Source of the DNA: WTKD01 sp965243525
Lineage (GTDB): Bacteria > Spirochaetota > Spirochaetia > WTKD01
Assembly: GCA_965243525.1 (NCBI GenBank)
Contig: OZ251568.1
Coordinates: 186,001 to 250,000, forward strand
Length of the DNA stretch: 64,000 bases
Direction: 5' to 3'
Shown here piece after piece: positions 10,055 through 20,318 of the stretch (positions within the stretch are counted from its first letter, which is position 1; every line of letters starts with the position of its first letter). Both the position numbers and the translations under genes were made by a program. The notes under the pieces are model-generated. The model had not been told where the DNA came from. It did not search any database and saw only the letters and a program-made list of their open reading frames with translations.

Positions 10055-10768
10055 TCAATAATCGATCGTGCGTGCCAAGCTAATCGCCATACAACAATCA
10101 ATATTGCAATCTTTTATCAAACGAGCACAGGTCGCGAGTGTTGCACCGGTTGTGCAAACATCATCAACAAGCAGCACGGTATCGCACCGCGGAGGGAGTT
10201 GGGACAGCATTTTCTTAACAATATACATTTTTTTGTGCAATGATCGCTGTCGCTGATGAAAGTCAAGTTTTTTTTGAGCACTTCCTGATTTTCGTTGTAT
10301 GCAGGGGACTACATGATATCCATACTGCTTTTTCAGATGTTGACACAAGACAGCAACCGGATCAAATCCACGCTTCTTTTTGTTTTTCGGGAGGCAGGGA
10401 ATGGGCAGAAGCGGCGCAGTGATCTTGCGATTCTGCAATATTTCATGCAATTGTAATGCGAGATAGTTGATCAGATCTCTACGCGCATATTTTTTGTACA
10501 TATGAATGATATTCGTCATGGGGTGGATGAAAAAATACAGAGAATATAGTGCATCAAGAGGATGTTTCTGCTCCATACAGCGCCAGCACCGTTCTTCACT
10601 ACTCATAATTGGGTTTGCACATATTTTGCAGATTTTTTCAGTCACCCTTGGCAGTCTATTTAAGCAGTCCTCGCATATGCCAAAGGCCATCGTTTGAGGT
10701 GATCTGTGCAAAGGAATTCCGCATCCTCCACAGGGTTGCGAAAGCACTGTTGATACAAGGTGATTCAT
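10055..10768 (-). CDS. comF: ComF family phosphoribosyltransferase-like protein
   Basis: A 237-residue protein of the ComF/GntX family. It has an N-terminal zinc-ribbon-like region with paired cysteines (CGGCG, CEDC, CKIC, CWRC), a PIPCLPKNKKKRGFDPV segment, and the PRPP-binding signature VLLVDDVCTTGAT. In naturally competent bacteria ComF takes part in DNA uptake, but in many other genomes its role is unknown. It lies between mutS (40 bp upstream) and nusA (45 bp downstream), on the same strand. Confidence 0.9.
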   Translation of the reverse strand: MNHLVSTVLSQPCGGCGIPLHRSPQTMAFGICEDCLNRLPRVTEKICKICANPIMSSEERCWRCMEQKHPLDALYSLYFFIHPMTNIIHMYKKYARRDLINYLALQLHEILQNRKITAPLLPIPCLPKNKKKRGFDPVAVLCQHLKKQYGYHVVPCIQRKSGSAQKKLDFHQRQRSLHKKMYIVKKMLSQLPPRCDTVLLVDDVCTTGATLATCARLIKDCNIDCCMAISLARTIDY

Positions 10769-10808
10769 ACCTATATTACGGGTATAATTTCGCTTGCACG
10801 TGTATTTA

Positions 10809-13400
10809 CTAGTTGTCGTCTTGTATTTGTTTTAATTCCACCAAGAAATGGAGCGCCTCGATGGGGGTCATATTGTTTATGTCAACTGTATCTAATGCTG
10901 CTTTCAAATGATAATACTGCTTTGCATCCGACTGTACGTCTTGTGTTATTTCAGAATATGTTGAATTTAGAGCTTTCTTCTCTTTTTCTTGCAAAACATC
11001 ATTCGATATCCTATCTGCAGAGAGATCTACACCCCTCTGTGCCTCTTCACGCGCTAAAAGTTGCTCTAGCTTATCTTGCGCTATACGCAAAATCGTTTCT
11101 TGAATCCCCGCCATCCGAGCAACTTCAATTCCAAAGGAATGTGGGATGATGCCTTCGGTGAGTTTTCTAAAAAAATGTACCGTATGTTCTTCTCGCTTGG
11201 TGCGTAAGGTGAAAAATCGAAGATGTTCATGGCGCATCTCAGCAAAATCATGAAAATGGGTAGCAAAAAGACAACGGGCTTTGCATCGAGTGAGCATGTG
11301 TTCCACGACTGCCCACGCAATAGAAAATCCATCAAGGCTGCTCGTACCCCGCCCGATTTCATCGAATACAACAAAACTATCCATACTTGCATGACGCAAG
11401 ATATACGCAGTTTCAAGCATTTCTAACAAAAATGTCGATTCACCTTGCAGGATGTTGTCTGCTGCTCCCATTCTGCAAAATATGCCGTCACAGAGGTGAA
11501 TTGCTGCAGAACTTGCCGGGACATATGACCCAATATGCGCCATCAAAATGATGAGTGCGTTCTGACGTAGATAGGTTGATTTTCCTGCCATATTTGGTCC
11601 CGTGATGATATGCATATACGAGTCGTTGGACATGGCTAAATCGTTGGAAACAAAAAAAGATTCGTTGAGTATTCGTTCGACCAGGGGATGACGCCCGTTC
11701 TCGATGTTGATTGAATGGTTCTCTCCTATCTGAGGCCTGCAATAACTGTATTCCGTAGCGCTCTGTGTGAGCGAAATAATCATATCGATATAGGCAATTC
11801 GATCTGATAGCACTGAAATAGGACGTCTGGCCTCGAGAACCTTGGCAACAAGCATGGTAAGAAGTTCCTGCTCTAACGATGCTATCTGTTCATCTGCAAG
11901 CAGTATGCTGTCTTCTAATTCTTGCAATGCATCTGTTTTATAGCGGATGACGCCTTTCAGTTGTTGGCGAAGAATGAATTCTTTTGGGACAGCATTATTT
12001 TTTGCACTTCTGAGTTCAATATAATACCCAATAACACGATTATATCCCAATTTTGCCTGCTCTAATCCATGTTCCTGCACCGTTGCATCGATATAGTCTT
12101 GGATCATCTGATGACTATTTTGTCGCAAGGCATATTGCTCATCGAGTCGTGGATCGAATCCTTCTTTGATCTGGCGAAAATCATCAGCATCAGTATTGAG
12201 CGAGGCATGAAGCAGCCGCAGGACCTCGTTGATTTCTGCAATCGATATTAGTGTCGTATTTTCATGCCATTTTTCATCGACAAGCGCATCGATTTGCACT
12301 GCAGAAGAAAGCGAAAGGGCAAGATCATGCAGAGAAGCATAAGTCCCCTTCCCGACTGATACACGAGCCAAGATGCGCGGAATATCTTTTATACGTTTTA
12401 ACAATGCATGACAGTGATCTCTGAGCGGTGTCTCTGCCAGGAAATGAGCTATGCCATTTTGTCGATGTTCTATTGCCTTACGTTTTCCCAAGGGTTGGAT
12501 CAGAGATTCTCGCAAATACCGCATTCCCATCGCAGTACAGCAGCGATTCAGCAATTTAAACAAAGAAAGAGCATTCGTATGGGAGCCATCAGAAAAGACT
12601 TGCAGTTGATCAAGGGTTTTCTTGTCAATTGACAATTTTTTTTTGGCATCAAGAACAACAAGGTCTTGTATATGGATGCAGGTGCCGAGTTCAAGTCGCT
12701 TGAGGAATCGGAAAAAGGCAGCAAGCACTGAAATGCGCAGATCAGTGGCAGTGATTCCAAAACCTTTCAAATTCACCACATGAAAATGTTCGCATACTTC
12801 ATCATAGGCGTTGATCTTTTCAAACAACCACTCTTCTGCCTTGTGGAGCACGTATTTGTGGGGGATCTCTGCATACGCATCGTAGGTGTCTGGATCGAGA
12901 ATGAGCTCGCTGGGATTGATTTTTTCAAGTTCAACACCAATGTCTGACAACGACGTCTTCGAAGAAAATTCCTGAAGATAGAGTTTTGTTGTTGAAATAT
13001 CTGCCCAGAGGGCGATATAGCCCGATCCTGTATTGGTTAGTGAGGCAAGAAAATTGTATTTGCTGGGATCAAGAAATGAACCGTTCGTAATCGCGCCAGG
13101 GGTCAGTATTTCTGTTATTTTTCGTTCAACAAGTTTGCTATCTTTGGTGATGGGCATCTGATCACAGATTGCGACCGATTCTCCAGCACGAATAAGCTGT
13201 TCAATATAGCGATGCGCCGCACGGATCGGTACCCCACACATGGGGATTTCCTGCCGCTTGGTCAGCGTTAGGGATAAAATACCCGATGCTTTTTTTGCAT
13301 CATCATAGAAAAATTCATAAAAATCCCCCAATTGAAACAGCAAGAGACAATCACGATGTTTATTCTTTATCTCAGTATACTGCTTTATCAGAGGAGTCAT
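10809..13400 (-). CDS. mutS: DNA mismatch repair protein MutS
   Basis: Mismatch-recognition ATPase of 863 residues, full length for MutS1. Near the N-terminus the mismatch-binding Phe motif appears as GDFYEFFYDDA. The ATPase domain carries Walker A TGPNMAGKSTYLRQ and Walker B FVVFDEIGRGTSSLDG, followed by the conserved ATHFHDF. The start at 13400 lies 11 bp past the skp stop and no strong Shine-Dalgarno sequence is visible, so it may be coupled to skp translation. Confidence 0.97.
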   Translation of the reverse strand: MTPLIKQYTEIKNKHRDCLLLFQLGDFYEFFYDDAKKASGILSLTLTKRQEIPMCGVPIRAAHRYIEQLIRAGESVAICDQMPITKDSKLVERKITEILTPGAITNGSFLDPSKYNFLASLTNTGSGYIALWADISTTKLYLQEFSSKTSLSDIGVELEKINPSELILDPDTYDAYAEIPHKYVLHKAEEWLFEKINAYDEVCEHFHVVNLKGFGITATDLRISVLAAFFRFLKRLELGTCIHIQDLVVLDAKKKLSIDKKTLDQLQVFSDGSHTNALSLFKLLNRCCTAMGMRYLRESLIQPLGKRKAIEHRQNGIAHFLAETPLRDHCHALLKRIKDIPRILARVSVGKGTYASLHDLALSLSSAVQIDALVDEKWHENTTLISIAEINEVLRLLHASLNTDADDFRQIKEGFDPRLDEQYALRQNSHQMIQDYIDATVQEHGLEQAKLGYNRVIGYYIELRSAKNNAVPKEFILRQQLKGVIRYKTDALQELEDSILLADEQIASLEQELLTMLVAKVLEARRPISVLSDRIAYIDMIISLTQSATEYSYCRPQIGENHSINIENGRHPLVERILNESFFVSNDLAMSNDSYMHIITGPNMAGKSTYLRQNALIILMAHIGSYVPASSAAIHLCDGIFCRMGAADNILQGESTFLLEMLETAYILRHASMDSFVVFDEIGRGTSSLDGFSIAWAVVEHMLTRCKARCLFATHFHDFAEMRHEHLRFFTLRTKREEHTVHFFRKLTEGIIPHSFGIEVARMAGIQETILRIAQDKLEQLLAREEAQRGVDLSADRISNDVLQEKEKKALNSTYSEITQDVQSDAKQYYHLKAALDTVDINNMTPIEALHFLVELKQIQDDN

Positions 13401-13411
13401 GAACCGTCAAA

Positions 13412-13927
13412 TTATCTTGATTGTTCAATCAGACGTTCGACGACAAGATCACTGATATCAATTTGACTAGACCACCATTGCAATCCGTTGGTATCTTTTC
13501 GCAACACAAGTGTGTATCCATTTTGTTCGCTAACAATGCGAATGGTCTCCTGGAGCGTTCGCAAAAATTCATCTGAAAGGAGCTTGTTTCTATCAGCGGC
13601 GAGTTCATTTTTGTATTGTGTGTTCAGATTTTGTATATAGGATGAAAGATCTTCAATCTGCGCATCAAGTCGCCCAACGAGTGCATTGTTGTTCTGCTGT
13701 TGTGCTTCAAATCGCTGTCGTTGCAAACCGCCCAATCTATTGCGTAAATTTGAAAGATTTGTTGAATATTGCTGCTCTTTTGTCTCAATTTGCCGAAGTT
13801 CTGCTGTTTCACGATAAAAATAAGCAAATACCTTTTCAATATCAATAACAGCAACCGTGGTTATCTGCTGAGCAACTATTCCCCCCATGCAGGACATTAA
13901 TATACTTACGGCTAACACATATTTCAT
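13412..13927 (-). CDS. skp: OmpH/Skp family periplasmic chaperone
   Basis: 171 residues with a cleavable signal peptide (MKYVLAVSILMSCMGGIVAQ) and a long coiled-coil body rich in Glu, Gln, Leu and Arg, typical of Skp/OmpH. Skp holds unfolded outer-membrane proteins in the periplasm before delivery to the BAM complex. This fits its position 13 bp downstream of bamA. GAGGT lies at a good distance before the ATG at 13927. Confidence 0.88.
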   Translation of the reverse strand: MKYVLAVSILMSCMGGIVAQQITTVAVIDIEKVFAYFYRETAELRQIETKEQQYSTNLSNLRNRLGGLQRQRFEAQQQNNNALVGRLDAQIEDLSSYIQNLNTQYKNELAADRNKLLSDEFLRTLQETIRIVSEQNGYTLVLRKDTNGLQWWSSQIDISDLVVERLIEQSR

Positions 13928-13940
13928 ATCATATACCTCA

Positions 13941-16538
13941 CTAATCTCTAAAAAAATCTATATCGATTGAAAATATAAAATCAATTCCACCAGGATCTGT
14001 ACCGCTTGGATCTTCAAGATTTCCACGTTGCCACTGCACTGCTCCGCTATTGTCTACGAAAAATCGCTTTGCAAAATAAAAGCGCAAGGGAAATTGCGGC
14101 AAGACAAATCTGATTCCCCCACCAAAGGTGAACAGCATATCAGAAAGTTCAATGTTCAATAATTCTTCTTCGGATCGCCATAGAGCGGCTCCCTCCAAGA
14201 AAAAGTCCCACCAGATGATTTCTTCCACCAAGGGCATGCGTAATTCAATAAAACTATTCCAAATCGCAATCCCTTCGCGAACTGCTGGCCATCCGCGCGC
14301 GTTAAAAATACCATTCAAAACCAATAAATCACTGTCTGCTGGGCCTTCGGTTTCCGCATTTCCTCCACCTGGATAAAAGAAATGGGGAAGTATTATCGTA
14401 AAATTCGTTTGAATCGCAAGAACCATCTTCCACGACCAAGCTTCAGCAACTTTCCAATCAAACAAGGTGTAATAATAATCCCCTCGCGTTTCAGCCGTGA
14501 TAAAGGTTCTGCTGCCTCCTAAGAAACCACCGGTGAGCGTGAATTTTTGCTGTACGTAATACCCATCTGTTGGATTGTATCTGATGTTTCGCCCATCTAA
14601 TGCGATGCTCAATGAAAGTGAGTTAAGCCATTGCAGTTCATACCGACTTCGTCGTGTTTGCTCGTTTGCAGGGCGATAGACGCTGTCATCATAATCAACC
14701 CATTCAAGCGCAAAACCAAGCGTTGCTTTTGGGATGATTCTTCCAATTCTTGTTGGAAATGAATAGCCAACACTGGGATACAAGCCAAAATCATACGATT
14801 CATAGGTCATGGTGCTGCTTCGTGAATTTAACGTATTGGTACTGTCTGCATAGTAATAATCAGTTAGCAAGTTAAGGTTGCTAATATCTGTTGGTGCTGG
14901 CGATCCAGGAAATTTTTCTCCTGCTGTGTATGAAATGCCATTCACCGTTTGGGCACTTGCAAATACATATTCACCAGTAAATGGGTCGGGAATATCTGTT
15001 GTAAAGGGTGCAATGCTGTCTTGAGAAACAACTCCAACGGTGTTGTGTTCAAAGGAGAATGAAACCCCTGCAGAAATAGGAATATCTTTGATATATCGCG
15101 TTAAAAAACTAAGTTGAATGGTTTGGTTGATTTGAGAAAGAACGGTGTTCGCAGATGCTTGAAACCCCTGCCCCAGAAAATTTCTATCAGTCAGTTGTAA
15201 GAACAACGAAATTGGAAACTCAGAACTTGCCCCAAAGCTCAATCCAAATTGGAGATCAATGGTGTTCTTTTCTTCGAGGGTAATCGCAAGATCGACCAAT
15301 CCATCAGCCTCACCAACCGGAGTTTGAATATCGATAACAGAAAAATAATCGAGACTGGCTAAGTTGAAATAGGTTTGTCTTAAATCAGTCGTGTTGAAAA
15401 TCGCCCCTGTTTTTTGTGTAATCTCTCGCAGAATAACCGAATCCTTGGTTCGTTCGTTGCCGGTGATGGAAATTTTGTCTACGTGGGCTCTGTCTTTTTC
15501 TGTGATAGCAACCTCATAATTGACGTAATTTCCTCTACGACTGGTGGAGGTGTTGAATTCATTAAAAACAAATCCACTACTGTAATAGGCATCTGCAACA
15601 CGTTGCAAGCTCTCGCTAAGTTTTTCCTCATCGAGAATATCTCCCTTTTTAAGAGAAATAAGTTCATCAAGCTCTGTCTGTGTCAAAATTGTGTTACCAG
15701 TAAACTCGATTCCCCCAAAAAGAAAGCGGCTTCCTTCTTCAATAAAAATTGAAATAGTAAGCATCTCACGATCTTTCTCTTGGTCATAGTTACTATCGAT
15801 GATCGTGTCAGTGATTATTGCATCGATAAAACCCTCTGAGCGATAGAGATTTAAAATCTGGCCCTTGTCCCCTTCAAAAACAGGTGCTTGATACAGCCCC
15901 TTTCTCAATCCTGTTTTCTTTTTTGTCTCCATGATTTTAAAAATTTCTTTTGCTGCAAGTTTTTCAACGCCATAGAGTCTGATATCTTCCACACGAAATT
16001 CATTGCCTTCATCGACAGTGATAACCACGACCGTGTCTTCAACATGAATCGTTGCAGTTCCATTGGGGAATCCCTCAGCGATAAAGAATCCTTGCAATTT
16101 ACGTTCATCTGCGCGGAGCTGTGTTTGAGAAATGAAATCACCGTTCTTGATTGTCACCTCGTTGGTGATATCAATTCTTGAGAGTTTTCGAATACCACGT
16201 ACTTCAATTTTGCTGACAACCGGTCGCTCAGTAACCCTGAATTCTAGTTGCACAAAATCTTCGCTTCCTTCAAACTCCGTTGCACTGGGAATAATCTCTT
16301 GAAAATAGTCCAAGGCATAGAGTTTGCTTTGTAGCAATAAGAATCGCTCTTCAGTGAATGGCTCACCAATGAATTCTTCAAAAATAGGGCGAACATCCCG
16401 AGCCTTAACCTGTTCGAGTCCAAAAATTTTGATCTCTTTGATTTCCTTATCGAGATACCAAGGGGAATCCTGTGCCCATACTGATACAGCACAGCAGAGA
16501 ACGATTAAAAGCCGAAAGATTCGTTGCATAATTTGCAT
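13941..16538 (-). CDS. bamA: outer membrane protein assembly factor BamA
   Basis: Omp85 insertase of the BAM complex, about 865 residues. After a signal peptide (RIFRLLIVLCCAVSVWAQ) come five POTRA-type repeats (approximately residues 30-430), then a C-terminal beta-barrel ending in a short final strand with aromatic residues. Upstream-extended frames begin at 16565, but the ATG at 16538 has AGGA 4 nt before it and gives a better signal peptide. A 157-bp gap separates it from the tamB-like gene, so it may have its own promoter; downstream are skp and mutS. Confidence 0.95.
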   Translation of the reverse strand: MQIMQRIFRLLIVLCCAVSVWAQDSPWYLDKEIKEIKIFGLEQVKARDVRPIFEEFIGEPFTEERFLLLQSKLYALDYFQEIIPSATEFEGSEDFVQLEFRVTERPVVSKIEVRGIRKLSRIDITNEVTIKNGDFISQTQLRADERKLQGFFIAEGFPNGTATIHVEDTVVVITVDEGNEFRVEDIRLYGVEKLAAKEIFKIMETKKKTGLRKGLYQAPVFEGDKGQILNLYRSEGFIDAIITDTIIDSNYDQEKDREMLTISIFIEEGSRFLFGGIEFTGNTILTQTELDELISLKKGDILDEEKLSESLQRVADAYYSSGFVFNEFNTSTSRRGNYVNYEVAITEKDRAHVDKISITGNERTKDSVILREITQKTGAIFNTTDLRQTYFNLASLDYFSVIDIQTPVGEADGLVDLAITLEEKNTIDLQFGLSFGASSEFPISLFLQLTDRNFLGQGFQASANTVLSQINQTIQLSFLTRYIKDIPISAGVSFSFEHNTVGVVSQDSIAPFTTDIPDPFTGEYVFASAQTVNGISYTAGEKFPGSPAPTDISNLNLLTDYYYADSTNTLNSRSSTMTYESYDFGLYPSVGYSFPTRIGRIIPKATLGFALEWVDYDDSVYRPANEQTRRSRYELQWLNSLSLSIALDGRNIRYNPTDGYYVQQKFTLTGGFLGGSRTFITAETRGDYYYTLFDWKVAEAWSWKMVLAIQTNFTIILPHFFYPGGGNAETEGPADSDLLVLNGIFNARGWPAVREGIAIWNSFIELRMPLVEEIIWWDFFLEGAALWRSEEELLNIELSDMLFTFGGGIRFVLPQFPLRFYFAKRFFVDNSGAVQWQRGNLEDPSGTDPGGIDFIFSIDIDFFRD

Positions 16539-16695
16539 TCTATCCTGTAAACGGATATCTTCCAAGATAAACAGCTCTATTGCTTGACATTAAACATTCA
16601 TATGACATTGTTAGTTCTTCCTTTCAAGAAAACACGGCATAACACAAACATCTTCCCAAGAGCAGAGCTCTGCTACCACAGAGTGAAGATATCTT

Positions 16696-18906
16696 TTACC
16701 CATTAAACCGTGAAAATTCATTTTCCACTTCAGTCTCATTTAAAAACCCAGTCTCACTGTTGAGATTCCCGGAAAACTCAACCTTCAGGCTGGTCAGAGC
16801 ATCTTCGAAGGAAAAATCGACAATTGATAATTCCCAATCATTTGCATTTTTATAAAACTGGATATTACAATTGATGATCGGTATCTGTGTTGCTGATACG
16901 GGGATAAAAAAATCTCTGGTGATCAGGGAAATTGACATGGTGTCAGCATCGAAGGAACTGTATTCAAAAATCATAACATAATTTGCACTCCGCACATCAG
17001 CCAATGTAGCGGTTACATAGTTATCTCTGACCCCTCCCTTTATTGCGTATAGCTTTCTTCCCACCCTAAACTCCCCGTCAATGCTCTGTCTGGATTGTGA
17101 TATGGCCACGGTGCTATTTCCCGAGATAATGATCCCAAAAATATCGATATCAAGTGATCGAATGAGCATTGTATCGTTCGCATAGCGAAGATCAATCGAA
17201 GTGATAAGGTCTTCAGAAAAGATCCCTTGCAGTTTTGCATCAAGCGATGCTAGATTAAACGAATCCTTGCTCAGCGTAAAAATCCCTTCCACTAAGAAAA
17301 CACTTTCTTGCAATCCCGCAATATTTTGCATTGATGCAACACTTGCCTGCAGATCTGGAGGAAGGGTATTTTCAAGGATCGCAAACAGAGTCTTCCCATC
17401 GATATCCTTGAATGTGACCGAATAAACGGGAGTGTTGTTCTCAGAAATCGATTGTACAGCAATGTATTGCTCCTCTGAGAACTGAATTGATGCGTTGCTC
17501 TGAAATAGGTTTCCGCTTGCATCAATCTCAACCGTCAGGCTTGGAACAACAAGATCATTCAACATGAAATTTTTTCCGGTCACCACATAATACCGGTCAT
17601 TTTGACGAATCGCGATGCGTCCATCGAGAACATATTGCTCTGAGAAGAGTGAAAATTTCGTTGCCGCAAGGCTGCCTCTCAGTCGCCAGTCTAAAAGATC
17701 AACTGTTCCACCAAACGAAGCGTAATTGTTCTCAGATTGTTGTATATACAGATTTTGGATAGTCAGCAATTCCTCATCACCGGAGATATCTGCAGTAAGA
17801 AACACATCTTCTGCCTGCTCCACATAGAGTCTGCTCTCCATGGTATAGGAAAAATTGGTAAAATCTCCCTCGGCAGTCAGCTGAGAACTAATAACAAATT
17901 CTGTTCCAAGATTTCCAAACAGCATATTTGACAGGTCCCTTTGTCCAATTTGAGGAACTCCCCTATATGTTGGATCAGAGGAATCTAGAAAGATACTTCC
18001 CGCAGACAATGCATCTGTCACTATACGTAGATTCCACAACTCTTTAGAAACGTCAATTTCACCATTCAGTTGTAACTCGGAACTGTCGAGATTCGCCTGT
18101 GTAATTTGATATATGGAGCCAATTCGATTAATAGAAAGAACCTGTGAATGCAGTTTGATGCCACCAATACCAAGTTCACGTACAACTGCATTCAGATGAA
18201 ACTCTTGCATATCCTTGCTTCCCACCAACCGCAACCCCAAATCCCCATAGAGTGTTGTATTTCCACTTTTTGATAGCTCAACCAAGAGTGTGTTATCAAT
18301 GACAAGTCGCTCGTTTTTGGTTAAGGTGATCAACAAATCTTGGATGCTGAATTGCCATGTGCCAAAGGGGGAAAGAAAGGACGTTGTTATGGTATTTGCG
18401 CTGATATAATCGGTGAAAAAAGCTCCACCAGTATCAGAGTTTTCTCGCGAGGACAAAAATTGTTCTGCTAAAGATGACAGTTGCTGGAGTAATACATCAA
18501 CAGAGGTGATCGAAGATTCATTCAAGGAAATACGTATGGAATCAAATGAAATTTTACGTATTATACGGTCATTTTCTCCACGGATTAATGCGATCGGTCG
18601 AAATTGGATCCGTGCATCATTGATTGAAACATTGCTCGTCAGAGAATCATCTTTAACTCGGAGATTGCGCACTGAGACGGTGTTGATTCCTTGCAAGGCG
18701 ATCAAATCGTATTCCAACAAACCACCAAAGGCATCTGCTATGGCTGCTGTGATGATGGACCTACCATATGCGAATCCCCTCGAGGTCAAAACGCTGAAAA
18801 TCACTGCAAGACATGCAATGCTGAAAAGGAGAAGCCAATCACGGTGCTTAGTCTTTTTCTTCGCTAGCTGTTCTATTTGAACTTCCTCTCCTTCTTTCAG
18901 TGACAT
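16696..18906 (-). CDS. TamB/AsmA-like envelope protein (short)
   Basis: 736 residues with one N-terminal membrane anchor (WLLLFSIACLAVIFSVL) and then a long run of beta-strand-rich repeats alternating polar and hydrophobic residues, as in the bridge-like lipid-transfer family (TamB, AsmA, YhdP). The next gene is bamA, as in other spirochaetes, which supports a TamB-type role in outer-membrane biogenesis or lipid transport. It is much shorter than proteobacterial TamB, and I cannot recognise a complete C-terminal TamB (DUF490) domain. The end (SRFNG) is clean with no obvious frameshift continuation. It faces tmk across a 117-bp divergent gap. Confidence 0.65.
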   Translation of the reverse strand: MSLKEGEEVQIEQLAKKKTKHRDWLLLFSIACLAVIFSVLTSRGFAYGRSIITAAIADAFGGLLEYDLIALQGINTVSVRNLRVKDDSLTSNVSINDARIQFRPIALIRGENDRIIRKISFDSIRISLNESSITSVDVLLQQLSSLAEQFLSSRENSDTGGAFFTDYISANTITTSFLSPFGTWQFSIQDLLITLTKNERLVIDNTLLVELSKSGNTTLYGDLGLRLVGSKDMQEFHLNAVVRELGIGGIKLHSQVLSINRIGSIYQITQANLDSSELQLNGEIDVSKELWNLRIVTDALSAGSIFLDSSDPTYRGVPQIGQRDLSNMLFGNLGTEFVISSQLTAEGDFTNFSYTMESRLYVEQAEDVFLTADISGDEELLTIQNLYIQQSENNYASFGGTVDLLDWRLRGSLAATKFSLFSEQYVLDGRIAIRQNDRYYVVTGKNFMLNDLVVPSLTVEIDASGNLFQSNASIQFSEEQYIAVQSISENNTPVYSVTFKDIDGKTLFAILENTLPPDLQASVASMQNIAGLQESVFLVEGIFTLSKDSFNLASLDAKLQGIFSEDLITSIDLRYANDTMLIRSLDIDIFGIIISGNSTVAISQSRQSIDGEFRVGRKLYAIKGGVRDNYVTATLADVRSANYVMIFEYSSFDADTMSISLITRDFFIPVSATQIPIINCNIQFYKNANDWELSIVDFSFEDALTSLKVEFSGNLNSETGFLNETEVENEFSRFNG

Positions 18907-18989
18907 GCACGAATCGTATCTGAGTATACCGCATATCTCAGGGTCCTTCTATCTGATATATGGAACAATTAGCACAATCGATGGTTACG

Positions 18990-19018
18990 TTGACATGCTC
19001 CAAGTATTCTCCAAAAAT
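18990..19018 (+). promoter_or_regulatory. putative tmk promoter
   Basis: TTGACA (18990-18995), a 17-nt spacer and AAAAAT (19013-19018). The -10 box ends 5 nt before the ATG at 19024, so the transcript would be leaderless from that ATG or have a leader of about 40 nt to the ATG at 19066. Confidence 0.45.
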
Positions 19019-19023
19019 GCGAT

Positions 19024-19662
19024 ATGCACTTCTCTGTTTCTGAGGATCACCCAATACTCAAGCGTATGGTTGCCATTGAAGGAATCGATGGATCGGGGAA
19101 ATCTGTTCTTGGAAACATCCTCACAACAAAACGCATCAATGATATGCCAGTGTATGTCACAAGCGAACCAACACGATCATCAATTGGCCTATTGCTCCGA
19201 CAATTTCTTGGTTCAGACCCACCGATCTTTAATTCTCGCACCGCTGCATTTTTGTTTGCTGCTGACAGAAATGAACATCTCTATGGATCAGACGGAATTC
19301 TCCACCATCTCAAAAACAGTTACGTGTTTATTGATCGATATTTGTTTTCTTCGCTCGCATATCAAGGCATCGAAACGGAGAGTGAAGCCATCTGGCAACT
19401 CAATGCCTCCTTTCCTTTTCCGGAATACCTGGTATACCTCGATATTCCCATCGAGACAGCTTGTGAACGCATGGATCAAGAACGCCTGTTTGCCGATCAT
19501 TTTGAAACCTCGACCCTGCTTAAAAAAATCCATGCGCAATACGAAGCAATTCTAACCATCGTTGCGAAAACAAACATGAACATCCTTCGCCTTGATGCAT
19601 CCCAAACTCCGGAAGAACTCGCCCAAACAGTAATCACCGCCTTAAAAAACACCGAAATATAA
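19024..19662 (+). CDS. tmk: thymidylate kinase
   Basis: Phosphorylates dTMP to dTDP. The P-loop EGIDGSGKS is near the N-terminus, and the DR(Y/x) motif of dTMP kinases appears as DRYLFSSLAYQG. At about 200 residues it is normal for the family. The longest frame starts at 19024. The in-frame ATG at 19066 (giving MVAIEGIDGSGKS) matches the usual family N-terminus and may be the true start. Neither start has a Shine-Dalgarno sequence. The next gene begins 3 bp after the stop. Confidence 0.92.
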   Translation: MHFSVSEDHPILKRMVAIEGIDGSGKSVLGNILTTKRINDMPVYVTSEPTRSSIGLLLRQFLGSDPPIFNSRTAAFLFAADRNEHLYGSDGILHHLKNSYVFIDRYLFSSLAYQGIETESEAIWQLNASFPFPEYLVYLDIPIETACERMDQERLFADHFETSTLLKKIHAQYEAILTIVAKTNMNILRLDASQTPEELAQTVITALKNTEI

Positions 19663-19664
19663 CT

Positions 19665-20279
19665 ATGCATGCTTGGCCGCGTAGCTCTGTTCTGCTCATC
19701 TGTGTGTGGTTGTTGCTCTGTTCTGGTTCTTTGTCTGCCTATCGTCTGACATATAAAGAACAACTCTATGAGCTCTATCACGTACATCTGTATCAGCACC
19801 CCACGCGTATCGCAGAAAACATCTATTATCTTGAACAAGTCCTGCGGGCTGATTTTGCAAATCCTCTCTATGCACTTGCCCGGATCACCAATAAACGAGA
19901 ATGGGAATGGTATCGCGAGTTATTCATGATGCATATCAACCTAAAACTTGTGGAACTCTATCTTCGTTGGGGGAGCAAATATATGAAATTTGAGGCGTAT
20001 TTCTACAATGCACCATGGAAGCGGCAAAACCTTGAAAGTCTCGCAAAAGCAGAGCCGTTGTTTCGCTTTGCAAAGGTTTATTGGGAAGAAGCATTGCACT
20101 ATTCAGACAAGGCACAGGATATTCGATTTATCAACCTCACCGATATCCAGAACTGGGAAGACGAACACGCCCGCATCCAATCCGGTGATCTCGACTATGA
20201 TACGATTATCAACGTCCATATAGAAAAACTCAAAGAGGTTCGAGAAACCTTTGAGGCCATGGATGCCTCTACGTATTAA
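19665..20279 (+). CDS. conserved secreted protein of unknown function
   Basis: 204 residues. I do not recognise a named family. There is a clear signal peptide (SSVLLICVWLLLCSGSLSA), then a mainly helical, aromatic- and Tyr-rich body (for example KEQLYELYHVHLYQHPTRI and ENIYYLEQVLRADFANPLYALA) resembling a TPR-like helical repeat protein. It starts 3 bp after tmk and is probably co-transcribed. A tmk followed by a secreted helical protein is consistent with other spirochaetes, but that is from memory and needs a database search. Confidence 0.75.
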   Translation: MHAWPRSSVLLICVWLLLCSGSLSAYRLTYKEQLYELYHVHLYQHPTRIAENIYYLEQVLRADFANPLYALARITNKREWEWYRELFMMHINLKLVELYLRWGSKYMKFEAYFYNAPWKRQNLESLAKAEPLFRFAKVYWEEALHYSDKAQDIRFINLTDIQNWEDEHARIQSGDLDYDTIINVHIEKLKEVRETFEAMDASTY

Positions 20280-20318
20280 CCTTGAAAGAATTATCTGTCT
20301 TTTAGACATTTTTCAATT

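Noticed and set aside
16661..16674. 14-bp palindrome AGCAGAGCTCTGCT between the tamB-like gene and bamA as a terminator
   Set aside because: No T-run follows on the minus strand and a hairpin would have only a 5-bp stem with a 4-nt loop, so I cannot call it.
18905..19555. 216-codon plus-strand frame overlapping tmk
   Set aside because: tmk is clearly coding in another frame; this frame has no recognisable motifs and covers the divergent promoter region.
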